Shown here piece by piece: positions 8,578-15,272 of a DNA stretch of 64,000 nt. The stretch comes from Bacteroidales bacterium. GTDB lineage: Bacteria; Bacteroidota; Bacteroidia; Bacteroidales; F082. Position numbers and translations under genes: made by a program. The stretch's first letter is position 1, and every line of letters starts with the position of its first letter. The stretch lies in assembly GCA_017645275.1 (NCBI GenBank), contig JAGCPH010000046.1, positions 39,766 to 103,765 of the forward strand, written 5' to 3'. The notes beneath the pieces are model-generated. The model saw nothing but the letters and a program-made list of their open reading frames with translations, made no database searches and was not told where the DNA came from.

Positions 8578-9567
8578 TTATACAATATATGTTTCTAATA
8601 TCTTACAGTCTTCTAACGCTTTGATTTCCAATTTGTTGATGACGTTTGGCACCAATATGCACTCGCCGATATTGACAATCTCTTCGCCGTCGTCGTATTT
8701 CAGGGTGAAACTGCCGCCAACGCTCATCAGGATGACGAATGAGTCGAGTTCAGAGTAGTCTTTCGCTAACGCCATGCCTTTTTCAAGGTTGATGAAATTG
8801 GTAGTGAAATAAGGGCATTCCACCATCTTGACAGTAGCGTCTTTCTTGTCGCGCTCGTACTCGGTACGGTAGCTGTCCTCGTGCTTGTAATTCAAGGTGA
8901 ACAGCGACTGCGGAATGTGAAGTTCGCGGTACATGCCGTGCTGGTCGATGCGGTCCCAGTCGTACACACGATAGGTGGTGTCGCTGGTCTGCTGTATCTC
9001 CATCACCATGCAGCCCGGACCTAAGGCGTGAATCCTTCTCGCCGGGATGAAAAACACCTCGCCGTCGCTAACCTTCTCATAGTTAAGCACTTCCGATATC
9101 TTCTTGTCGTAAATGAGTTTCTCTACTTCCGCCTTTGTCACCTCGCGGTTGAAGCCACTGACGAGTTCAGCGTCTTTGTCGGCGTGCATCACATACCACA
9201 TCTCGGTCTTGCCGTTCTCGAGGCCGATCTTTTGAGCAATCTCATCGTCGGGATGCACCTGCACCGACAGCCATGTCAGCGGGTCTATCACCTTGATTAA
9301 CAATGGGAAAGTCTCGCCGTAGCGGTCGAAAACGTTGTCGCCTACAAGGTCGCCCATGAATGTCTCCACGAGGTCGTTGAGCTCGTCGCCTTCAAACTGG
9401 CCGTTCGCCACCACGCTGTTTTGGCCTTCCACACCCGACAGCAGCCACATCTCGCCACAGTTCATCAGCTTGCCGAAGTCCTTGTGCAGCAATGTCTTAA
9501 CGTTCTGTCCGCCCCATATCTTCTCGAGGAAAATAGGCTTAAACTTCAAAGGATATAACACACTCAT
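8578..9567 (-). CDS. manA: Mannose-6-phosphate isomerase, class I
   Basis: Interconverts mannose-6-phosphate and fructose-6-phosphate, feeding GDP-mannose synthesis or mannose use. The cupin zinc ligands are visible: Q103 and H105 in SVQVHPDD, E122 in KTEMWYV and H180 in PARRIHALG. The N-terminal FLEKIWGG motif is also typical, and 329 residues matches the short Bacteroidota form. It is the first gene of a unit with the TlpA-like gene. Its promoter box is at 9596-9603. Confidence 0.93.
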   Translation of the reverse strand: MSVLYPLKFKPIFLEKIWGGQNVKTLLHKDFGKLMNCGEMWLLSGVEGQNSVVANGQFEGDELNDLVETFMGDLVGDNVFDRYGETFPLLIKVIDPLTWLSVQVHPDDEIAQKIGLENGKTEMWYVMHADKDAELVSGFNREVTKAEVEKLIYDKKISEVLNYEKVSDGEVFFIPARRIHALGPGCMVMEIQQTSDTTYRVYDWDRIDQHGMYRELHIPQSLFTLNYKHEDSYRTEYERDKKDATVKMVECPYFTTNFINLEKGMALAKDYSELDSFVILMSVGGSFTLKYDDGEEIVNIGECILVPNVINKLEIKALEDCKILETYIV

Positions 9568-9595
9568 TTCTAAAAATATAGTCTAATCCAAACTG

Positions 9596-9603
9596 CAAAA
9601 ATA
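9596..9603 (-). promoter_or_regulatory. -7 element of manA promoter
   Basis: TATTTTTG on the minus strand, 28 bases before the manA ATG. The sequence between it and the hip promoter (about 9604-9757) holds a short GTTAGAA repeat and AT-rich DNA with no gene. Confidence 0.7.
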
Positions 9604-9722
9604 CAAAAAAGTTGGAAATCAGGAGTTAGAAGTTAGAAGTTTTTTGATTTTTCCACATGTACAGCTGAATTAGCCTGTAAATTACATTCGTTAGGATATA
9701 ATTTAGGTAAATTTTCAAATTT

Positions 9723-9765
9723 TTACATTATTTCTGATGTAATTTAAAAATATTTTGTATTTTTG
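9723..9765 (+). promoter_or_regulatory. Promoter and candidate operator of the hip module
   Basis: TATTTTTG at 9758-9765 lies 21 bases before the hipB-like ATG. Just upstream is an inverted repeat, TTACAT (9723-9728) and ATGTAA (9737-9742) with 8 bases between. Its position over the -33 region would suit autorepression by the XRE protein; this is inference. Confidence 0.6.
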
Positions 9766-9786
9766 CAGCCGAAAGGATATATTTTT

Positions 9787-9999
9787 ATGAAAAAAACATT
9801 GTTGACCGACACAATAAAACAGCTCAGGAAACAGTATGGGCTTACACAAGAGCAACTTGCATTGAAATCGGGAGTGGGACTGAATTTTGTGAGGGAAATG
9901 GAGCAAGGCAAGCCTACGGTGCGACTTGACAAAGTGAATCAGGTGCTTAATTTGTTCAATTATGAGATGGCGCCGATGCCAAGAAAGGATGACAGATGA
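9787..9999 (+). CDS. hipB: HipB-like XRE-family helix-turn-helix protein
   Basis: 70-residue DNA-binding protein, almost entirely one helix-turn-helix domain (IKQLRKQYGLTQEQLALKSG, residues 10-29, recognition helix about 30-40). A longer frame starts at a TTG at 9763, but that TTG lies inside the -7 promoter box, so the ATG at 9787 is the real start. The gene overlaps the next by 4 bases (ATGA at 9996-9999). In HipBA and HipBST systems this protein represses the operon and forms a complex with the kinase. Confidence 0.9.
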   Translation: MKKTLLTDTIKQLRKQYGLTQEQLALKSGVGLNFVREMEQGKPTVRLDKVNQVLNLFNYEMAPMPRKDDR

Positions 10000-10331
10000 A
10001 AAGCGCGTTGATATATTTTAAAGATAGTCTTGCCGGCAGGCTTTCCGAAACAGACGAAGGTTTTGTTTTTCAATATGATGCGGTATATCTAAAATCAGAC
10101 GAAGCTCAGCCTATAAGTCTCACTTTGCCATTACAGACAGAAGTATACGAAAGTCCTGTTCTGTTTCCGTTTTTCGATGGTTTGATACCTGAAGGATGGC
10201 TGTTGGATGTGGCATTGCGAAACACCGACGTCAGCATCCTTGACAGGATGTCGCTGCTTTTGCTTTGCTGCAAAGACTGCATAGGTGCTGTGAGCGTTGT
10301 GCCTGAAAAAGAGGAGGTTAGCCATGTGTAA
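9996..10331 (+). CDS. hipS: HipA N-terminal-domain protein (HipS-like)
   Basis: 111-residue stand-alone version of the HipA N-terminal subdomain. It has a beta-strand start (SALIYFKDSLAGRLSE), then AQPISLTLPLQ, the family motif FPFFDGLIPEGWLLD, and RMSLLLLCCKDCIGAVSV. In ordinary HipA this domain is fused to the kinase. Here a stop codon separates it and the kinase starts inside its 3' end. In the E. coli O127 HipBST system the separate HipS acts as the antitoxin, and that role is inferred here. The fold ends cleanly, so this is a split gene, not a frameshifted one. Confidence 0.85.
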   Translation: MKSALIYFKDSLAGRLSETDEGFVFQYDAVYLKSDEAQPISLTLPLQTEVYESPVLFPFFDGLIPEGWLLDVALRNTDVSILDRMSLLLLCCKDCIGAVSVVPEKEEVSHV

Positions 10332-11271
10332 ATGTTTATATTGCTATAAAGATCTGAACGAAGGCGAACATGATTTTCATGCCCGTTGCGCACGAAAATT
10401 CTTCGGAACAAATACCGTGCCGACGATGGATTATACTCGGAAAGACATGGATAGCCTTGCCGAACAAATCATACGTTCACAAACCACTTTGACTGGCGTT
10501 CAACCAAAGCTTTCGCTTAACCTTCAAAAACACGAAGGAAGCCAGAGATTGACTGTGGTCGGACTTTGGGGAGCGTATATCTTCAAACCTCAAACGGCAA
10601 ACTATCAAGAATTACCCGAAAACGAGGATTTGACAATGCATCTTGCAGAAATTGCAGGCATAAATACTGCCAAACATTCCCTTATTCGTCTTGCCGACAA
10701 CTCGTTAGGTTACCTTACACGCCGTATGGACCGTGATGAAAAAGGTGGCAAGTTAGCACTGGAAGACTTCTGCCAACTGACCGAACGTCAGACCGAATAC
10801 AAATACCGTAGCTCATACGAGCAAGTTGCGAAAGCTATCACCAAATTTTCATCCGTACCGGGACTGGATTTAGTGAATTTTTACGAAATTGTGATGTTTT
10901 GCTGGCTAACAGGCAACAATGACATGCATCTGAAAAATTTCTCACTGCTTTCACATAAGAACGGTGATTATGAACTTTCGCCGGCATACGATTTGCTCAA
11001 TGTCGCTATAGCTAATCCAAACGATAAAGAAGAGCTAGCTCTTACCCTTAATGGTAAAAAGAGCCGCATTACGAGCAACGACTTCGTGGAAGCTGCAGGA
11101 AAATCAGGTGTTTCAGAAGTAATCGTTAAGCGATTGCTTTCAAATTTTGAAAAATGCCTCCCTGCATGGATCCAAAAAATCGATGAGTCGTTTTTGTCTG
11201 CCGAGATGAAAGACAAGTATGTTGAGCTGATTTACGACAGGTTTGAAAATTTTATTACTTTTGCGGAATAA
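10324..11271 (+). CDS. hipT: HipA-like serine/threonine kinase toxin (HipT-like)
   Basis: 315-residue kinase with the HipA C-terminal fold. It shows a glycine-rich loop TTLTGVQPK (54-62), catalytic Asp200 in GNNDMHLKNF, and the metal-binding Asp223 in PAYDLLN. The ATG at 10324 has a strong GAGGAGG ribosome site 6 bases upstream; an alternative TTG at 10297 is less likely. The N-terminus carries an unusual putative zinc site (C4, C7, H19, C22). HipA and HipT phosphorylate aminoacyl-tRNA synthetases (GltX, TrpS); the target here is unknown. It overlaps the HipS-like gene by 8 bases. Confidence 0.88.
   Translation: MCKCLYCYKDLNEGEHDFHARCARKFFGTNTVPTMDYTRKDMDSLAEQIIRSQTTLTGVQPKLSLNLQKHEGSQRLTVVGLWGAYIFKPQTANYQELPENEDLTMHLAEIAGINTAKHSLIRLADNSLGYLTRRMDRDEKGGKLALEDFCQLTERQTEYKYRSSYEQVAKAITKFSSVPGLDLVNFYEIVMFCWLTGNNDMHLKNFSLLSHKNGDYELSPAYDLLNVAIANPNDKEELALTLNGKKSRITSNDFVEAAGKSGVSEVIVKRLLSNFEKCLPAWIQKIDESFLSAEMKDKYVELIYDRFENFITFAE
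11256..11263 (+). promoter_or_regulatory. -7 element upstream of the M20 gene, inside hipT
   Basis: TACTTTTG in the last codons of the kinase gene, 19 bases before the M20 amidohydrolase ATG. The amidohydrolase may therefore be transcribed independently of the toxin-antitoxin module. Confidence 0.5.
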
Positions 11272-11282
11272 AAACTGAAACA

Positions 11283-12380
11283 ATGAAAAACATCATAGAA
11301 TTACGTCATTTATTGCATGAAAACGCCGAACTTTCGGGCAAGGAAGTCAAGACTAACGAGATTTTGAACTCTTTTTTGGAAAATCTGCACCCTGATGTGC
11401 ATATCCGCAACATCGGAGGATACGGTATCGCCGTGATTTTCAAGGGAAAAGAGCCTGGAAAACGTGTCTTGATCCGTGGTGACATCGACGCTCTCAACAT
11501 CCCTGAAGGCGACCGCCACTGCTCACACAGATGCGGCCACGACGGTCACGCCTCGATAATAGCGGGATTGGCACAACGTTTGAGCGAGAAACGCCCCGAA
11601 AAGGGCGAGATAGTGCTGCTTTTCCAGCCTGCCGAAGAAACGGGACAAGGTGCGAAACGAGTCATCGCCGACCCGCAGTTTGAGCAGATAAAACCAGACA
11701 TGGCGTTTGCCTTGCATAACATCCCGGGCTATCCAAAAAACAAGATTTTGCTCCGAAAAGGCTGTTTCGCTGCCGGCTCGCTGGGCTTGAAACTGCTGTT
11801 CGATGGCGTCACTGCACATGCATCACAGCCTGAGACGGGGCATAGTCCGCAGCATGTCTTGTCGGCACTTCTCGACATTTTCGGCAAGAAAGCGGAGATG
11901 CTACGCGATGAGACACCTCTCACCATGATGACGATGACACATGCCGTGTTGGGCGAGGAGACCTTCGGTGTGGCACCTGCTCATGCCGAGATCTGGCTCA
12001 CCCTGCGCTCGTTCGACAACGAGAAGCTGCAGCATCTCACCGCCGACGTGGTGCAGCTGTGCGCTATGGTTGCCGAGAAACAGGATTTCCAGTTCGGAAG
12101 CAGCATCCACGAGGCGTTTTCTGCTACCATGAACAACGACGAGGCAGTGCAGGCCGTTGAAAACGCTGCAAAGTCGTTAAACCTTGAGTGTCAATATCTT
12201 GAAGAGCCGTTCCGCTGGTCGGAGGACTTTGGTCGCTTCGCCGACATCTGCCCAATTGGCATGTTCGGACTCGGCTGCGGTGAGGATCATCTGCCACTGC
12301 ATAACCCGGAGTATGTGTTTGAAGATGAAATTTTGGAAACAGGAATAAATGTTTTTGAGTCTTTAGTCTTTAGTCATTAG
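11283..12380 (+). CDS. M20-family amidohydrolase (IAA-amino acid hydrolase / N-acyl amino acid amidohydrolase type)
   Basis: 365-residue cytosolic metallo-amidohydrolase. Metal-binding residues are visible: C84 and H86 in HRCGHDGHA, E118-E119 in QPAEETGQGA, H145 in ALHNIPGYP, and a late H in EDHLPLHNPEY. The RGDIDAL motif is at 65-71. The substrate cannot be told; the family cleaves acyl-amino acids, N-acetyl-diaminopimelate and related amides. The last residues (ESLVFSH) are encoded by a heptamer repeat TCTTTAG that continues as a hairpin past the stop, so the natural C-terminus seems overwritten by repeat DNA. Confidence 0.88.
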   Translation: MKNIIELRHLLHENAELSGKEVKTNEILNSFLENLHPDVHIRNIGGYGIAVIFKGKEPGKRVLIRGDIDALNIPEGDRHCSHRCGHDGHASIIAGLAQRLSEKRPEKGEIVLLFQPAEETGQGAKRVIADPQFEQIKPDMAFALHNIPGYPKNKILLRKGCFAAGSLGLKLLFDGVTAHASQPETGHSPQHVLSALLDIFGKKAEMLRDETPLTMMTMTHAVLGEETFGVAPAHAEIWLTLRSFDNEKLQHLTADVVQLCAMVAEKQDFQFGSSIHEAFSATMNNDEAVQAVENAAKSLNLECQYLEEPFRWSEDFGRFADICPIGMFGLGCGEDHLPLHNPEYVFEDEILETGINVFESLVFSH

Positions 12381-12430
12381 TTTTGTTTTTTTTTGACTAA
12401 AGTCTAAAAACTAACGACTAGCGACTAAAA
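12359..12430. repeat. TCTTTAG / GACTAAA heptamer repeats forming a terminator-like hairpin
   Basis: TCTTTAG repeats at the end of the M20 gene (from 12363) are complementary to GACTAAAGTCTAAA repeats at 12397-12427. They are separated by a T-rich stretch. The arrangement should fold into an imperfect stem and may terminate the M20 transcript. A related sequence is at 60694-60719. Confidence 0.55.
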
Positions 12431-12436
12431 AATTAT

Positions 12437-12444
12437 TATTTTTG
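12437..12444 (+). promoter_or_regulatory. -7 element of the LOG / deaminase operon
   Basis: TATTTTTG, 14 bases before the ATG of the LOG-family gene at 12459. Confidence 0.7.
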
Positions 12445-12458
12445 CAAAAAATTAACTG

Positions 12459-13049
12459 ATGAAAAACATTTGTGTTTTTTGCGGAAGTAGCTGGGGTACC
12501 GACAAACGCTACGCTGAAGCTGCGGCGCGGCTTGGCGACGTTCTCGCCGACAACGACTGCACCTTGTATTATGGTGGTGGCAGCATCGGTCTGATGAACG
12601 TGATCGCCGACCGTATGCTCGCTCGCGGCAAGCGCGTCGTAGGCGTGATGCCTGATTTTCTGCTAGATCATGAGATTGGTCACAACGGAATCCAGAAGAT
12701 GATACCTACCAAGACCATGGCTGAACGCAAGGAAATACTGATGCGCGAGTCGGACGCATTCATCGCCATGCCGGGCGGCTTCGGCACCATCGACGAGTTT
12801 TCGGAAGTGGTTGTCGCCGACCAACTCAGACTCATCGATAAGCCTATAGCTTTATATAACACATTGGGTTATTACGACGATTTGGTGAAATGGATGGAGC
12901 GTGGTATCAAAGAAGGCTTCGTACGTGGCGACCATCACAAAAACATCATCGTCACCGACGACCCGAAGGAGCTGTTCCAACGGCTGGAACAATATCATCC
13001 GGTCACGATGGAAAAATGGATTCATGATATTAAATTAGAAAACAAATGA
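12459..13049 (+). CDS. LOG-family (TIGR00730) nucleoside monophosphate phosphoribohydrolase-like protein
   Basis: 196-residue Rossmann-fold protein. The nucleotide-binding loop GGGSIGLMN is at 39-47 and the diagnostic motif PGGFGTIDE at 105-113. LOG enzymes release the base from nucleoside 5'-monophosphates (cytokinin-type or AMP). Many bacterial members act on AMP or have unknown substrates. The gene overlaps the next by 4 bases (13046-13049, ATGA), coupling it to the kinase-deaminase fusion, so both may handle nucleotides. Confidence 0.88.
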   Translation: MKNICVFCGSSWGTDKRYAEAAARLGDVLADNDCTLYYGGGSIGLMNVIADRMLARGKRVVGVMPDFLLDHEIGHNGIQKMIPTKTMAERKEILMRESDAFIAMPGGFGTIDEFSEVVVADQLRLIDKPIALYNTLGYYDDLVKWMERGIKEGFVRGDHHKNIIVTDDPKELFQRLEQYHPVTMEKWIHDIKLENK

Positions 13050-14083
13050 ATATAATTGGAATCACAGGAACTTTAGGTGCAGGTAAAGGCACTATTGTGG
13101 AATATCTGATTGAAAAGAAAGGTTATGTGCACTATTCGGTGCGCGCCTTCCTCGCTGAAGAGATAAAACGTCGTGGCATGGAAGTGAACCGCGACACTTT
13201 GACAATGGTAGCCAATGAGTTACGTGCCAACAACAGCCCTAGCTACATCGCTGAGCAGCTTTACGACCGTGCCTACAACAACGGCAAGGACGCTGTCATC
13301 GAGAGCATTCGCACCTCTGGCGAGATTGCAGCGCTGCGCTCAAAAGGCAACTTCCACTTGTTTGCCGTCGACGCCGACCGTAAAGTGCGTTATGAGCGTA
13401 TCACCGAACGTAAAAGTGAAACAGACTCAGTGAGTTACGAGACATTCTGCGCCAACGAGGAACGTGAGATGAACAACGCTGACCCTAACAAACAGAACCT
13501 CGGCGAGTGCATCCACCAGGCTGACTATGTGTTCCAAAACAATGGCAGCATTGAAGACCTTCATAAAAAGGTGGAAGAGGTACTGCAAGATATTGAGAAT
13601 CAGAAGTATAAACGTCCTTCGTGGGATGAATATTTCATGAATCTGGCCGACACCGTGGCTGAGCGTGCCACCTGCGACCGTGGTCGTAGCGGCTGTGTCA
13701 TCGTGAAAGATCGTCAAATATTAGTGACAGGCTACGTCGGCTCGCCTCGCGGACTCCCGCATTGCGACGAGGTTGGACACCTGTTCCGTAAGATGATTCA
13801 CGCTGATGGCCGTATCACCGAACATTGTGTAAGGACGGTACATGCCGAGCAGAACGCCATCGCACAGGCCGCCCGCAGAGGCATAGCCCTGGAAGGTGCT
13901 ACCTTGTATTGCCGCATGACACCATGCCGTACCTGCGCGATGTTGATAATAAACTGTGGAATCGTGCGCGTGGTGTGCCAGCGCAAATATCATGACGGTG
14001 CCGAGTCGGAGGAGATGTTCCGCCAGGCTGGAATCAAGCTGGAATACGTGTACGACGAAGTGCAGACGTACGAGAGACAGTAA
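13046..14083 (+). CDS. P-loop kinase-like domain fused to dCMP deaminase
   Basis: 345-residue two-domain protein. Residues 1-185 are a P-loop kinase-like domain of the dephospho-CoA/nucleotide kinase kind, with intact Walker A GTLGAGKGT (8-16). Residues 190-345 are a deoxycytidylate deaminase starting at RPSWDEYF, with catalytic HAEQN (266-270), zinc cysteines in PCRTC (293-297) and further possible zinc ligands C240, H260 and C261. dCMP deaminase makes dUMP for thymidylate synthesis. The same order of domains occurs in fungal Dcd1, where the P-loop is degenerate, and in the AvcD anti-phage deaminases. A housekeeping role is likely but defence cannot be excluded. Confidence 0.9.
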   Translation: MNIIGITGTLGAGKGTIVEYLIEKKGYVHYSVRAFLAEEIKRRGMEVNRDTLTMVANELRANNSPSYIAEQLYDRAYNNGKDAVIESIRTSGEIAALRSKGNFHLFAVDADRKVRYERITERKSETDSVSYETFCANEEREMNNADPNKQNLGECIHQADYVFQNNGSIEDLHKKVEEVLQDIENQKYKRPSWDEYFMNLADTVAERATCDRGRSGCVIVKDRQILVTGYVGSPRGLPHCDEVGHLFRKMIHADGRITEHCVRTVHAEQNAIAQAARRGIALEGATLYCRMTPCRTCAMLIINCGIVRVVCQRKYHDGAESEEMFRQAGIKLEYVYDEVQTYERQ

Positions 14084-14091
14084 TTCTTGGT

Positions 14092-14151
14092 TAAAAGATA
14101 AAAGTTAAAGGTTAAAAGGCTTTTAACTTTACTCTTTTAACTTTTAACTCT
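14092..14151. terminator. Imperfect hairpin from GTTAAAAG repeats between convergent genes
   Basis: Repeats of GTTAAAAG/AAAGTTAAAGG (14092-14118) are followed by their complement CTTTTAACTTT/TTTTAACTTTTAAC (14119-14148). They lie between the 3' ends of the deaminase fusion and pdxA. The symmetric stem with A/T-rich flanks could terminate transcription from both sides. Confidence 0.6.
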
Positions 14152-15156
14152 ATTATTCAGAATATCAATCGCAAGATAAATAGCATGTCGCATTGCCTCC
14201 GGGTCGGCGACATTCTTATTTGCTATATCGTAGCCAGTGCCGTGTGTAGTGGAGGTGCGTATTACGGGTAGTCCTGCGGTGAAGCTCACCCCGCCGTCGA
14301 CGGCGAGCACCCGGAACGGCGTGAGACCCTGGTCGTGGTACATGCTCAGGATGCCGTCGTATTTGCGCCAGGCGTCAGAGCCGAAGAAACCATCGGCAGG
14401 GAAGGGACCGAATGCCATAATACCTTGATCTTTAACGACTTCCATCGCTGGCTTTATAATTTCATGTTCTTCGCTTCCCATGATGTTGTTGTCGCCTGCA
14501 TGAGGATTCAAGCCCAAAACCGCAATCTTTGGCGCCACTATGTTGAAGTCTTTTATCAACGAAGCGTTCATGAGTTTCAACTTCTTGATAATCAAGTCTT
14601 TAGTGATTGTTGCCGGCACGTCTCTCAACGGGATATGGTTGGTCACGAAGCCGATGCGCATCTGATGGTTGACAAGTAGCGTAATGTATTCATTTTCAGG
14701 GAAAAACGACTTTATGTAATCAGTCTGACCTTTGAATTTGAACTGCTCCGAGATGATGTTGCTTTTGTTGATTGGTGCTGTCACCAGTGCATCGATGAGG
14801 CCGTTGCGCAGGTCGTTGGTGGCGAGTTTCAGTGCTGCGAACGATGCCTTTCCCGCTATCGGAGTGGAGAAACCCGGCTCCACCTTGAGTTCTTCATCAG
14901 TGTGGTTGATGATGTTGATGCGTTTCTGCTGCGCCTGCGACGCGTCACGTATCACAGCGTAAGACATCTCTTCCATGCCGAAATTTTTCTTGTAGTACGA
15001 AAAAACTTTCGACTGGCCGTAAACGATTGGAGTAAACGATTCAAAAATGCGTGAGTCTGCTAAAACCTTGAGAATCACTTCATAACCGATGCCGTTGATA
15101 TCACCTTGGGTGAGACCTATTCTCGGAAGATTGGATGTCTTGATGGGTGGTGTCAT
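14137..15156 (-). CDS. pdxA: 4-hydroxythreonine-4-phosphate dehydrogenase PdxA
   Basis: NAD-dependent oxidation step in pyridoxal phosphate synthesis by the DXP-dependent route. The 339 residues carry the family blocks: GLTQGDINGIGYEVI near the N-terminus, LVTAPINKSNI, the metal-binding HAGDNNIMGSEE region, YHDQGLTPFRVL and HGTGYDIANKNVADP. Length and start (ATG 15156) are typical. It stands alone, convergent with the deaminase gene and divergent from murF-alr. Confidence 0.95.
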   Translation of the reverse strand: MTPPIKTSNLPRIGLTQGDINGIGYEVILKVLADSRIFESFTPIVYGQSKVFSYYKKNFGMEEMSYAVIRDASQAQQKRINIINHTDEELKVEPGFSTPIAGKASFAALKLATNDLRNGLIDALVTAPINKSNIISEQFKFKGQTDYIKSFFPENEYITLLVNHQMRIGFVTNHIPLRDVPATITKDLIIKKLKLMNASLIKDFNIVAPKIAVLGLNPHAGDNNIMGSEEHEIIKPAMEVVKDQGIMAFGPFPADGFFGSDAWRKYDGILSMYHDQGLTPFRVLAVDGGVSFTAGLPVIRTSTTHGTGYDIANKNVADPEAMRHAIYLAIDILNNRVKS

Positions 15157-15260
15157 GGAAAAAGCTCGTTTTTAAAGCGTCAAAATTACAAAATGATTTT
15201 CAAAATTCCAAATTAATTTTAATAAATTTTTAAAAATCAATTATTTATGTAAAAATTTCG

Positions 15261-15268
15261 TAACTTTG
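15261..15268 (+). promoter_or_regulatory. -7 element giving a leaderless murF-alr mRNA
   Basis: TAACTTTG ends only 4 bases before the ATG at 15273. Transcription from it would start at or next to the start codon. No other promoter box is seen closer than the divergent pdxA gene. Confidence 0.65.
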
Positions 15269-15272
15269 CATT

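Noticed and set aside
9763-9786. Upstream TTG extension of the hipB-like gene
   Set aside because: The TTG is part of the -7 promoter box TATTTTTG, so it cannot be in the mRNA; ATG 9787 is used.
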